A program made the position numbers and the translations under genes. The notes beneath the pieces were generated by a model. That model was not told the origin of the DNA and made no database searches. It saw nothing but the letters and a program-made list of their open reading frames with translations. Positions 42,076 to 49,928 of a DNA stretch of 64,000 nt are shown here, piece by piece; positions within the stretch are counted from its first letter, which is position 1; every line of letters starts with the position of its first letter. The stretch covers positions 7,886 to 71,885 of the forward strand of contig DASTYI010000002.1 of assembly GCA_035765045.1 (NCBI GenBank), in the 5' to 3' direction. The DNA is from Iamia sp035765045. Its GTDB lineage: Bacteria; Actinomycetota; Acidimicrobiia; Acidimicrobiales; Iamiaceae.

Positions 42076-42140
42076 ATCGTCCGCCCCGGCGACGACGGCG
42101 GTCAGGGCCGCCGGTCCTGCCGCCGTGGGACCTTCGGCCC
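42076..42140 (-). promoter_or_regulatory. DosR-like tandem boxes B/B' and -10, leaderless promoter
   Basis: Box B' GGGCCGCCGGTCCT (42105-42118), 23 bases, -10 GACGAT (reading leftwards, 42081-42076), six bases, ATG at 42069. Box B GGGACCTTCGGCCC (42127-42140) is centred exactly 22 bp upstream of B'. The promoter is a copy in layout of the one at 43501-43543. Confidence 0.7.
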
Positions 42141-43027
42141 TACTGCGCCGGGGGGACGATCACCACCGGCCCGGGGGCGTGGTGGAGGCAGGCCTGGCTG
42201 ACCGAGCCGAGCAGCAGGCCGACGAAGCCGCCGTGGCCGCGGGTGCCGACGACCAGGGCCCCGGCCCCCTCGGCCCCGGCGACGAGGGCCGGCGCCGCCG
42301 CCCGGGGCACGACCTGGACGGTGATGCGGGGGAGGGCGTCGAGCCCGGCGAGGGCGTCGGCCACCGCCCGCTCGACCGCCGCCGTCAGGTCGCCGACGAC
42401 GGTCCCGTCGGGCGGGATGCCGTCGGGCTCGCCGACGCGGGCCGCCCAGCCGTGGACGACCCGCACGGCGGCCCCGGTCGCCCGGGCGTCGACCACCGCC
42501 CACCGCAGCGCCGCCTCGGCGCCGGGCGAGCCGTCGAACCCGACGACCAGGTCGCCCGACCCGGGGTCGGGGGCGCCCTCACCGATGACGGCCAGCGGCA
42601 CCGGGGTGTGGTGGGCGCACGCCGCCGACACCGAGCCGAGGACGGCCCGGGCCAGCCCGCCCCGGCCGCGGGTGCCCACGACGAGGAGGGCCTCGCCCCG
42701 GGCGGCGCCGAGCAGGACGTCGCGCGGCAGGCCCTCGACGGTCTCGGCGGCGAGCTCCGGGGCGCCGTCGCCGAAGGCGGCGCGCAGCTCGCGGACCACC
42801 TCGTCGAGGGTCTCGCGGGCGCTGCGCTCGAAGACGGTGGGGTCGACGCCGGGGGTGGCCAGCGTCGCCCAGGTGGTGAGGACCGGCGCCTGCCAGGCGC
42901 TCACCAGGCGGAGGGTCGTGCCCCGGGCGGCGGCCTCGACGGCGGCCCAGCGGGCGGCCCGACGCGACGGGTCCGAGCCGTCGACACCGACCACGACGGC
43001 CGGCCGGGGGCCGGTGGCGCCGCTCAT
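42140..43027 (-). CDS. Tandem universal stress protein (two UspA domains)
   Basis: 295 residues with two Usp domains. Domain 1: VVVGVDGSDPSRRAARWAAV and LLVVGTRGRGGLARAVLGSV (G-2x-G-9x-G-S ATP motif); domain 2: DLVVGFDGSPGAEAALRWAV and LVVGTRGHGGFVGLLLGSVS. Both ATP motifs look intact. Tandem Usps such as Rv2005c and Rv2623 belong to the mycobacterial DosR regulon. Its ATG overlaps the stop of the pnpOx gene, so both come from the promoter at 43501-43543. Confidence 0.9.
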   Translation of the reverse strand: MSGATGPRPAVVVGVDGSDPSRRAARWAAVEAAARGTTLRLVSAWQAPVLTTWATLATPGVDPTVFERSARETLDEVVRELRAAFGDGAPELAAETVEGLPRDVLLGAARGEALLVVGTRGRGGLARAVLGSVSAACAHHTPVPLAVIGEGAPDPGSGDLVVGFDGSPGAEAALRWAVVDARATGAAVRVVHGWAARVGEPDGIPPDGTVVGDLTAAVERAVADALAGLDALPRITVQVVPRAAAPALVAGAEGAGALVVGTRGHGGFVGLLLGSVSQACLHHAPGPVVIVPPAQ

Positions 43028-43494
43028 CGCCCCACCGCCCGGTCCGTCGATCGGTCCGTCGATCGGTCCGTCGAGGGCAGGCGCCGGCCGCTGATCTCGT
43101 CGACCAGGATCTCGACCCACGTGCCGGTCTCGGCCGGGCCGAGCCAGGGCTCGACGCCGAGGGTGTCGAGGTCGGGGGCGTCGTCGGGGGCCGAGCGGGC
43201 GACGCCTCGGGCCACGACGCTCCAGCCCGTGCGGGTGGCGGTGTCCCAGGCGTCGACCTCGAAGGCGACCGGGCCCTCCATGCGGGCGGCGGCGAGCTTG
43301 CCGCCGTCGGCGCTGCGGAAGGCGATCCGGCGGCCGGCGACGCCGTGGACGACGGGGAGGATCATCGGCCCGCCCTCCTCGGTGAAGGCGAGCCGGCCGA
43401 CCGGGGCCCGACGGATCAGGTCCCAGCACTCCTCGGGCCCGAGGACCTCGAGCCCCAGGCGGTCGGCGGGGGTGGTGCGGGTGGTCTCGTCCAT
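43024..43494 (-). CDS. Pyridoxamine 5'-phosphate oxidase-like flavin/nitroreductase-type protein
   Basis: 156 residues from the ATG at 43494. CWDLIRRAPVGRLAFTEEGG, MILPVVHGVAGRRIAFRSAD and GPVAFEVDAWDTATRTGWSV are the split-barrel family blocks, as in pnpOx-like proteins of DosR regulons. The C-terminus ends in three STDR units encoded by a 12-bp tandem repeat (43041-43075). It overlaps the Usp gene by four bases and has a leaderless DosR-type promoter. Confidence 0.85.
   Translation of the reverse strand: MDETTRTTPADRLGLEVLGPEECWDLIRRAPVGRLAFTEEGGPMILPVVHGVAGRRIAFRSADGGKLAAARMEGPVAFEVDAWDTATRTGWSVVARGVARSAPDDAPDLDTLGVEPWLGPAETGTWVEILVDEISGRRLPSTDRSTDRSTDRAVGR
43041..43075. repeat. 12-bp tandem repeat (2.9 units)
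   Basis: GGTCCGTCGATC repeats at 43041, 43053 and (partly) 43065, inside the end of the pnpOx-like gene. It encodes Ser-Thr-Asp-Arg units; the number may vary between strains. Confidence 0.75.
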
Positions 43495-43500
43495 GCCCCC

Positions 43501-43543
43501 ATCGTCCGCCCCTGCGGCCGGCGCGCCTAGGGCCGTTGGTCCC
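43501..43543 (-). promoter_or_regulatory. DosR-like box C and -10, leaderless promoter of the pnpOx/Usp pair
   Basis: Box C GGGCCGTTGGTCCC (43530-43543), 23 bases, -10 GACGAT (reading leftwards, 43506-43501), six bases, ATG at 43494. Box centre to ATG is 42.5 bp, the same as for box B' and its gene. Confidence 0.7.
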
Positions 43544-43653
43544 GCGCTGCCCCGTCGCCGGGCGAGGCGGGCGTCGGGGATGGCGCCCCCGCAGGCCGCG
43601 CCGGTCCCGTCGGTCGGTCCCCGGAGGATGGGCCCGCCGGACCGCCCGCACCA

Positions 43654-43696
43654 GGGTCCTTCGGCCCTGCCACCGCCGATCGGGCGTCCGTACCGT
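43654..43696 (+). promoter_or_regulatory. DosR-like box D and -10 of the CoA-binding protein gene
   Basis: Box D GGGTCCTTCGGCCC (43654-43667), 23 bases, -10 TACCGT (43691-43696). A weaker match GGGCCCGCCGGACC lies at 43630-43643. The predicted transcript begins near 43703, giving a 23-base leader with GAGGAGG before the ATG at 43726. Confidence 0.7.
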
Positions 43697-43725
43697 GGCC
43701 GATGGGGGAGCGAGGAGGTCACACC

Positions 43726-44211
43726 ATGAGCACGACCCTCACCCACGCCCCGGTCAGCGCCGCCCGGGCCGAGGCCTTCCTCGACCGGCACCGGCTGGCG
43801 GTGGTCGGCGCCTCCGACGAGAGGGGGAACATGGGCGGCGCGATCCTCCGGGACCTGTGGCTCCACGGCCACGACGTCGTCCCCGTCCACCCGACGGCCC
43901 GGCTCGCCGGCGGCCACCGCTGCGCCACCTCGGTCGCTGCCGCCGGTCCGGTCGACGGCGCCGTCGTCGTGGTGCCCGCGGGCCCCGCCGTCGAGGTGGT
44001 GCGGGAGTGCATCGCCGCCGGCGTGCCCGCCGTCTGGCTGTTCAAGGGCCTGGGTGGCGAGGGGGCGGTGTCCGACGAGGCCGTCGCCCTGTGCGAGGAG
44101 GCCGGCGTCGAGGTGGTCGCCGGGGCCTGCCCGCTGATGTTCGGCCACCCGGTCGGGCTCGTCCACCGCATCCACCGGATCGCCCGCCGAGGAAGGGACC
44201 TTCGGCCCTAG
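43726..44211 (+). CDS. CoA-binding (succinyl-CoA synthetase alpha-like) domain protein
   Basis: 161 residues from the ATG at 43726 (ribosome site GAGGAGG); an ATG at 43702 lies at the predicted transcript start. LAVVGASDERGNMGGAILRD and HDVVPVHPTARLAGGHRC match the Rossmann CoA-binding domain; VWLFKGLGGEGAVSDEAVAL and VAGACPLMFGHPVGLVHRI continue it. Such proteins lack the ligase partner and their role is unknown. Box E lies in its last codons. Regulated by box D. Confidence 0.8.
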   Translation: MSTTLTHAPVSAARAEAFLDRHRLAVVGASDERGNMGGAILRDLWLHGHDVVPVHPTARLAGGHRCATSVAAAGPVDGAVVVVPAGPAVEVVRECIAAGVPAVWLFKGLGGEGAVSDEAVALCEEAGVEVVAGACPLMFGHPVGLVHRIHRIARRGRDLRP

Positions 44212-44237
44212 GGCGATCCGGCGCCGGGGCGCACGGT
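44195..44237 (+). promoter_or_regulatory. DosR-like box E and -10 of the arginine deiminase operon
   Basis: Box E GGGACCTTCGGCCC (44195-44208), identical in sequence to box B, is followed after 23 bases by CACGGT (44232-44237). The predicted transcript starts near 44244. Confidence 0.65.
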
Positions 44238-44245
44238 GCACGCAG

Positions 44246-44270
44246 GGAGGGGTGGAGCTCCCACCCCTCC
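44246..44270 (+). promoter_or_regulatory. Hairpin at the predicted 5' end of the arginine deiminase mRNA
   Basis: Perfect 10-bp arms GGAGGGGTGG and CCACCCCTCC with loop AGCTC, two to three bases after the predicted transcript start and five bases before the AGGAGG ribosome site (44276-44281). It may stabilise the mRNA end. It could instead end transcription from the gene at 43726, though it has no U-tract. Confidence 0.55.
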
Positions 44271-44287
44271 GGACCAGGAGGTGCGCC

Positions 44288-45739
44288 ATGACGGCCACGC
44301 TCGATCGACTCATCCACCCCCGGGCGGCGCGAGAGCGGAGCCCGGGGTCCGGCTCGCCCGACGGGGGGCTCGGGCTCGGCTCCTCGACGGCCCTGGTGGT
44401 CGGCAGCATCATCGGCACCGGCGTGTTCACCATGCCGGCGGTGCTGGCCGGCGCCGGGACGTCGTCGATCCTGACCCTCGGGATCATCGCCGTGGGGGCG
44501 CTGCTCCTCGGCGTGCTCTTCGGCCAGCTGACCCGCCGGGTGCCCAGCACCGACGGCGGGCTCTACGCCTACACCCGGCATGAGCTCGGTGACTTCGCCG
44601 GCTACCTGACGGCGTGGTGCTACTGGATCACCTGCTGGGCCGGCAACGCCGCCATCGTCTCGTCGTGGGTCCTCTACGTCGAGTCGCTGTTCGGCATCGA
44701 GGACCCGTCGGCCTGGACGAACCTCGGCGTCGCCCTCACCGGGCTGTGGGTGCCGGCGTTCGTCAACCTGGCCGGCGTCCGCAAGATGGCGTGGTTCCAG
44801 AACGTGACCGTGGCCCTGAAGTTCCTGCCCCTGCTGATGGTGGGCACGCTCGGCTGGTTCTTCGTCGACACCGCCAGCTTCGGCCCGTTCAACGCCTCGG
44901 GCGGGAACCTCTACGACGCCGTCAACCTGGCCGCCGGGGTGGCCCTGTTCTCCTTCATCGGCGTCGAGTGCGCCTCGATCGCGGCGGGTCGGGTCCGTGA
45001 CCCCCGCCGGAACGTGGGGCGGGCCTCGGTGATCGGCACCGCCGCCAGCGGCCTGCTCTACGTCGCCGTCACCGCCGCAGTGATGGGGCTGGTGCCGCAC
45101 GACCGGCTGGTCGAGGACGGGGCGCCGTTCGTGGCTGCGTTCCAGCAGATGTTCGACGTCGGCTGGGCCGGCAAGGCCGTCGCCCTGGTCGCCGTGATCA
45201 GCGGCCTCGGTGCCCTCAACGGCTGGACGATGGTGACCGCCGAGATGCCCTACGCGGCGGCGAAGGACGGGCTCTTCCTCCCGGTCTTCGCCAAGGAGTC
45301 GAGCCGGGGCGTGCCCTGGGTCGGCGTCCTGGCCTCGACCGTCGTCGCCTCGCTGCTGATGGCCTGGAGCTACAGCGGCGAGACCGGCCTCAAGGTGTTC
45401 ACCTACCTGGTGTACCTGTCGGTCGTGACCGTCGCCATCCCGTACTTCCTGAGCGCCTCGGCCCAGCTGGCCTACCTGGTCTCGGGCCGGCGCACCGTCC
45501 ACGGCTGGGCCCTCACCCGTGACCTGACGGTGGCGACGATCGGCCTGCTGTTCTCGCTGTGGGTCACCTTCGCCAGCGGCTACCAGGCCGTCTACCAGGC
45601 GATGGTCCTGTTCCTGGTCGGCGTCCCGCTCTACGCCTTCCTGAAGGCCCGGCGGGAGCGCCTCGGCCTGGCCGCCCCGCCCGTCGAGGCGACCGACATG
45701 CCCGAGGCCGAGCTGGTCGACATCACGTCGGCCCGGTGA
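44288..45739 (+). CDS. APC-superfamily amino acid permease, probably arginine/ornithine antiporter
   Basis: 483 residues, twelve membrane segments. GLGLGSSTALVVGSIIGTGV and FTMPAVLAGAG are the APC N-terminal substrate loop; GVALFSFIGVECASIAAGRV is the conserved TM6 block. The ATG at 44288 follows AGGAGG. Position ahead of ddaH-arcA-arcB-arcC makes arginine-for-ornithine exchange (ArcD-like) the obvious role, by context rather than by unique motif. Confidence 0.85.
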   Translation: MTATLDRLIHPRAARERSPGSGSPDGGLGLGSSTALVVGSIIGTGVFTMPAVLAGAGTSSILTLGIIAVGALLLGVLFGQLTRRVPSTDGGLYAYTRHELGDFAGYLTAWCYWITCWAGNAAIVSSWVLYVESLFGIEDPSAWTNLGVALTGLWVPAFVNLAGVRKMAWFQNVTVALKFLPLLMVGTLGWFFVDTASFGPFNASGGNLYDAVNLAAGVALFSFIGVECASIAAGRVRDPRRNVGRASVIGTAASGLLYVAVTAAVMGLVPHDRLVEDGAPFVAAFQQMFDVGWAGKAVALVAVISGLGALNGWTMVTAEMPYAAAKDGLFLPVFAKESSRGVPWVGVLASTVVASLLMAWSYSGETGLKVFTYLVYLSVVTVAIPYFLSASAQLAYLVSGRRTVHGWALTRDLTVATIGLLFSLWVTFASGYQAVYQAMVLFLVGVPLYAFLKARRERLGLAAPPVEATDMPEAELVDITSAR

Positions 45740-45749
45740 GGAGGACACC

Positions 45750-46553
45750 ATGACCGCTCCCCGTGCCCTGGTCCGCCGCCCGGTCGAACGCCTGGCCGAG
45801 GGCCTGGTGACCCACATCGACCGGGTCCCCGTCGACGTCGACCGGGCCGTGCAGCAGTGGCACGGCTACCGGGCGGCCATGGAGGCCTGCGGGTGGGACC
45901 TGATCGAGGTCCCACGCGCTCCCGAGTGCCCCGACTCGGTGTTCGTCGAGGACGCCGTGGTGATGGTGCGCAACGTCGCCGTCGTCACCCGCCCCGGCGC
46001 CCCCAGCCGGCGGGGCGAGACCAGCGCCGTGACCGTCGTGGTCGAGTCCCTGGGGGCGTCGATGAACCGCATCGTCGCCCCCGGAACCCTCGACGGCGGC
46101 GACGTCCTCAAGGTCGGCGACACCCTCTACGTCGGCCGGGGCGGGCGCACCGACGGCGAGGGCATCCGCCAGCTGCGGGCCATCGTCGAGCCGCTCGGGG
46201 TGACCGTCGTGGCCGTCCCGCTGACCAAGGTCCTGCACCTCAAGTCGGCGGTGACGGCGCTGCCCGACGGCACCGTGATCGGCTTCCCGCCGCTGGTCGA
46301 CGACCCCGGCGTGTTCCCCCGCTTCCTCCCCGTCCCCGAGGAGTCCGGGGCCCACGTCGTGCTGCTCGGCGAGGGCCGCCTGCTGATGGCGGCCGACGCC
46401 CCCCGCAGCGCCGAGCTGTTCGCCGACCTCGGCTACGAGCCGGTGCCGGTCGACATCTCCGAGTTCCAGAAGCTGGAGGGCTGCGTGACGTGCCTGTCGG
46501 TGCGGTTGCGGGCCCTCCCCGTCGGGCGCCTGGCGCCCAGAGAGGAGCCGTGA
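45750..46553 (+). CDS. ddaH: Dimethylarginine dimethylaminohydrolase (DDAH)
   Basis: 267 residues. Guanidino-group modifying fold with the catalytic set in place: ECPDSVFVEDAVV, LDGGDVLKVGDTLYVG, His163 in LHLKSAV and the nucleophile in EGCVTCLSV (probably Cys248). DDAH converts N-omega-methylated arginines to citrulline and a methylamine. In the arginine deiminase operon it would let methylarginine enter the same citrulline pool. It lies 10 bases after the permease. Confidence 0.85.
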   Translation: MTAPRALVRRPVERLAEGLVTHIDRVPVDVDRAVQQWHGYRAAMEACGWDLIEVPRAPECPDSVFVEDAVVMVRNVAVVTRPGAPSRRGETSAVTVVVESLGASMNRIVAPGTLDGGDVLKVGDTLYVGRGGRTDGEGIRQLRAIVEPLGVTVVAVPLTKVLHLKSAVTALPDGTVIGFPPLVDDPGVFPRFLPVPEESGAHVVLLGEGRLLMAADAPRSAELFADLGYEPVPVDISEFQKLEGCVTCLSVRLRALPVGRLAPREEP

Positions 46554-46555
46554 CC

Positions 46556-47776
46556 ATGCGGCTCGGTGTCCACTCCGAGGTCGGCCGGCTGCGCCAGCTG
46601 ATCGTCCACCGCCCGGGCCTGGAGCTGGCCCGGCTCACCCCCTCGAACGTCGAGGAGCTGCTCTTCGACGACATCCTCTGGGCCAAGCGGGCCCGCGAGC
46701 AGCACGACGCCTTCGTCGGCGCCCTCGAGGACCGGGGGATCGTCGTCCACCACCTCGACCGGCTGCTGGCCGAGACGCTCGCCGTCCCCGCCGCCCGGGC
46801 CGAGATCCTCGACCAGGTGTGCACCGCCGACACCGTCGGCCCCGGCCTGGTCGAGCGGCTGCGCGAGGTGGCCGACGGGCTCGAGCCCGACGTGCTGGCC
46901 CGTCACCTGATCGGCGGCGTGCTCCGCGACGAGATCCCGGTCGAGACCCGCCACAGCCTGCGCTGGGCCAGCCTCCGCCCCGACGACTTCGTCCTCGCCC
47001 CGCTGCCCAACCACCTCTTCCCCCGGGACAACTCGTGCTGGGTCTACGGCGGCGTGTCGATCAACCCGATGGCCAAGCCGGCCCGGCGTCGGGAGACGAT
47101 CCACATGCGGGCCATCTACCGACACCACCCGCTCTTCGCCGGCCGGGGCTTCCCGGTGTGGTTCGGCGGTGACGACGTCGACCACCTGCCGGCCAGCATC
47201 GAGGGCGGCGACGTCCACGTGCTCGGCCACGGCGCCGTCCTCGTCGGGATGGGGGAGCGGACCACGCCGATGGCGGTCGAGGCGCTGGCCCGGGCCCTGT
47301 TCCGAGCCGGGGCGGCCGAGCGGGTGATCGCCGTCGAGCTGCCCCGCTCCCACGCCTTCATGCACCTCGACACCGTCGCCACCATGGTCGACGTCGACAC
47401 CTTCGTCGCCTACCCCTACCTCGACACCGACCTGCGGTCGTGGACGCTCAGCCCGGCCCTCGGCCCCGAGGAGCTGCTCGTCACCCCTGACGACGACATG
47501 TGGGCGGCGGTGGCCTCGGCCCTCGGCCTCGACAAGGTCCGGGTGCTGCGGGCCGACGAGGACATCCGGGCCGCCGAGCGCGAGCAGTGGGACGACGGCT
47601 CGAACTTCCTGGCCGTCGAGCCCGGCGTCGTCGTCGGCTACGACCGCAACGTCACCACCAACACCATGCTCCGCCGCGCCGGCATCGAGGTCATCACCAT
47701 CGACGGCAGCGAGCTCGGCCGGGGCCGGGGCGGGCCGCGCTGCATGACCTGCCCCATCGAGCGCGAGGAGGCCTGA
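46556..47776 (+). CDS. arcA: Arginine deiminase
   Basis: 406 residues, the length of bacterial ADI. HSEVGRLRQLIVHRPGLEL, NHLFPRDNSCWVYGG, EGGDVHVLG, MHLDTVATMVDVDTF and the C-terminal GPRCMTCPIER with the nucleophile Cys396. It converts arginine to citrulline and ammonia, step one of the fermentative pathway. It starts three bases after ddaH. Confidence 0.93.
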   Translation: MRLGVHSEVGRLRQLIVHRPGLELARLTPSNVEELLFDDILWAKRAREQHDAFVGALEDRGIVVHHLDRLLAETLAVPAARAEILDQVCTADTVGPGLVERLREVADGLEPDVLARHLIGGVLRDEIPVETRHSLRWASLRPDDFVLAPLPNHLFPRDNSCWVYGGVSINPMAKPARRRETIHMRAIYRHHPLFAGRGFPVWFGGDDVDHLPASIEGGDVHVLGHGAVLVGMGERTTPMAVEALARALFRAGAAERVIAVELPRSHAFMHLDTVATMVDVDTFVAYPYLDTDLRSWTLSPALGPEELLVTPDDDMWAAVASALGLDKVRVLRADEDIRAAEREQWDDGSNFLAVEPGVVVGYDRNVTTNTMLRRAGIEVITIDGSELGRGRGGPRCMTCPIEREEA

Positions 47777-47777
47777 C

Positions 47778-48773
47778 ATGCCCGGATCCCTACGAGGGCG
47801 GAGCTTCGTCAAGGAGCTCGACCACACCGCCGACGAGCTGCTCGGGCTGGTCGACCTGGCCCGCCGGCTCGAGGCGGCCAAGCGGGCCGGGGCCGAGGTG
47901 CCCCGCCTCGGCGGCCGCAACATCGCCCTGATCTTCGAGAAGACCTCGACCCGCACCCGCTGCGCCTTCGAGGTGGCCGCCCACGACCAGGGGGCCCACG
48001 TGACCTACCTCGACCCGAGCGGCTCGCAGATCGGCCACAAGGAGTCGGCCGAGGACACCGCCCGCGTGCTGGGGCGGATGTACGACGGGATCGAGTACCG
48101 GGGCGCCTCGCAGGAGGTCGTCGAGACCCTGGCCCGGTGCGCCGGCGTCCCCGTGTGGAACGGGCTCACCGACGACTGGCACCCGACCCAGATGCTGGCC
48201 GACGTCCTCACCATGCGCGAGCACGCTCCCGGCCCGGTGGCGGAGCTGTCGGTCTGCTTCGTCGGCGACGGGCGCAACAACGTGGCCCGGTCGCTGCTCG
48301 TCACCGGGGCCATCCTCGGGATGGACGTCCGCATCTGCGCCCCCTCCTCGCTCCAGCCCGATGCCGACCTCCGGCGCACGGCCGACAAGCTGGCCGCCGA
48401 GTCCGGCGCCCGGGTGCTCGTCACCGACGACGTCGGCGCCGTCGAGGGGGTGGGCTTCGTCTACACCGACGTCTGGGTGTCGATGGGCGAGCCGCCCGAG
48501 CGGTGGGCCGAGCGCATCGACCTCCTCCTGCCGTACCAGGTCGACGCCGAGCTGATGGCGCTCGCCGGCCCGCAGGCCCGGTTCATGCACTGCCTGCCCG
48601 CCTTCCACGACCGGGGCACGGTCGTCGGCGATCGGCTCTTCCAGCAGACCGGCCTGAGCGAGCTGGAGGTCACCCACGACGTGTTCACCTCCGACCGTTC
48701 GGTCGTCTTCGACCAGGCCGAGAACCGGATGCACACGATCAAGGCCGTGCTCGTGGCCACCATGGGAGGTTGA
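47778..48773 (+). CDS. arcB: Ornithine carbamoyltransferase, catabolic by context
   Basis: 331 residues. Carbamoyl-phosphate motif FEKTSTRTRCAFE, HPTQMLADV, and the ornithine block FMHCLPAFHD are complete. Together with arcA and arcC it should run from citrulline to ornithine and carbamoyl phosphate. Starts two bases after arcA. Confidence 0.93.
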   Translation: MPGSLRGRSFVKELDHTADELLGLVDLARRLEAAKRAGAEVPRLGGRNIALIFEKTSTRTRCAFEVAAHDQGAHVTYLDPSGSQIGHKESAEDTARVLGRMYDGIEYRGASQEVVETLARCAGVPVWNGLTDDWHPTQMLADVLTMREHAPGPVAELSVCFVGDGRNNVARSLLVTGAILGMDVRICAPSSLQPDADLRRTADKLAAESGARVLVTDDVGAVEGVGFVYTDVWVSMGEPPERWAERIDLLLPYQVDAELMALAGPQARFMHCLPAFHDRGTVVGDRLFQQTGLSELEVTHDVFTSDRSVVFDQAENRMHTIKAVLVATMGG

Positions 48774-48774
48774 G

Positions 48775-49725
48775 ATGCGCATCGTCTTCGCCCTCGGGGG
48801 CAACGCCCTGCTCGAGCGGGGCCAGCCGCCCGACGCCGCCGTCCAGGAGGCCAACGTGCTCCGCGCCGTCGAGGCCCTGGCCCCGCTGGCGGCCGAGCAC
48901 GAGGTCGTGATCACCCACGGCAACGGGCCCCAGGTCGGGCTGCTGGCCCGCGAGTCGAGCCACGACCCCGAGCTGGCCCGGCCCTACCCGTTCGACGCCC
49001 TCGGGGCCGAGACCCAGGGCCTGATCGGCTACTGGCTCCAGCAGCACCTCGGCAACGCCCTGCCCGGGCGGCCCGTCGTCGCCCTCGTCACCCAGACCGT
49101 GGTCGACGCCGACGACCCCGCCTTCGCCCACCCGACCAAGCCGATCGGGCCGGTGATGGACGAGGCCACGGCCCGCCGGGTGGCGGCCGACGAGGGGTGG
49201 GCCGTCGCCCCCGACGGGCCCTGGTGGCGGCGGGTCGTCGCCTCGCCCGAGCCCCGGGGGATCGTCGAGCTGCCCACCGTCGAGCGCCTGCTCGCCCAGG
49301 GCACGATCGTCATCTGCGCCGGCGGCGGGGGCGTGCCGGTCGTGCGCGACGCCGAGGGCCGGCGCCACGGCGTCGAGGCCGTCGTCGACAAGGACCTCAC
49401 CGCCGGGGTGGTGGCCGAGCGGCTCGGGGCCGACCGGCTGGTGCTCCTGACCGACGTCCCCGCCGTCGAGCTCGGCCACGGGACGCCGGAGGCCACCCCG
49501 CTCCGCCACGTCTCGGCCGGCGCCCTGCGCGACCACGACTTCGCCGCCGGCTCGATGGGCCCCAAGGTCGAGGCCGCCTGCCGCTTCGTCGAGCGCACCG
49601 GCCACATCGCCGGGATCGGGGCCCTGGCCGACGCCGCCGCCATCGTCGACGGCCACGCCGGCACCATCGTCTGGCCCACCGCGGTGGCGCCCGACGAGAA
49701 CCGGCTGGTGGCCGAGACCCGGTAG
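48775..49725 (+). CDS. arcC: Carbamate kinase
   Basis: 316 residues. IVFALGGNALLERGQPPDAA, VITHGNGPQVGLLARESS, VICAGGGGVPVVRD, VVDKDLTAGVVAERLGADRL and GSMGPKVEAACRFVE are the amino-acid-kinase blocks of ArcC. It makes ATP from carbamoyl phosphate, the energy-yielding last step. Starts two bases after arcB. Confidence 0.93.
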   Translation: MRIVFALGGNALLERGQPPDAAVQEANVLRAVEALAPLAAEHEVVITHGNGPQVGLLARESSHDPELARPYPFDALGAETQGLIGYWLQQHLGNALPGRPVVALVTQTVVDADDPAFAHPTKPIGPVMDEATARRVAADEGWAVAPDGPWWRRVVASPEPRGIVELPTVERLLAQGTIVICAGGGGVPVVRDAEGRRHGVEAVVDKDLTAGVVAERLGADRLVLLTDVPAVELGHGTPEATPLRHVSAGALRDHDFAAGSMGPKVEAACRFVERTGHIAGIGALADAAAIVDGHAGTIVWPTAVAPDENRLVAETR

Positions 49726-49853
49726 CTCTCCTCCATCCGCCCCGCCGATGCCGCCCTCACCGCCGGCTGGATCGTCCGCATCGTCCTCTCCCTCGGCGCC
49801 GTCCCGCCCCCGGATCGCCGAACGCCTGATTCTTGTGGCGGCCCCGCTACGAA

Positions 49854-49899
49854 GGGTGGCCTTTTCGTTCATGGTGTGACATGGTGGCGGAGGCCACCC
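49854..49899 (+). promoter_or_regulatory. Inverted repeat in the leader region of the RHS gene
   Basis: GGGTGGCC (49854-49861) and GGCCACCC (49892-49899) are perfect 8-base arms 30 bases apart, ahead of the CGGAGGG ribosome site. Apart from this I see no clear promoter between 49726 and 49928. Confidence 0.35.
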
Positions 49900-49928
49900 G
49901 GAGGGGGTGAGCTTGCACCGGAGGGATC

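Noticed and set aside
43630..43643. A sixth DosR-like promoter box (GGGCCCGCCGGACC)
   Set aside because: It is weak, its distance to box D is 24 rather than 22 bp, and it has no -10 at 23 bases; I mention it only as a possible helper site.
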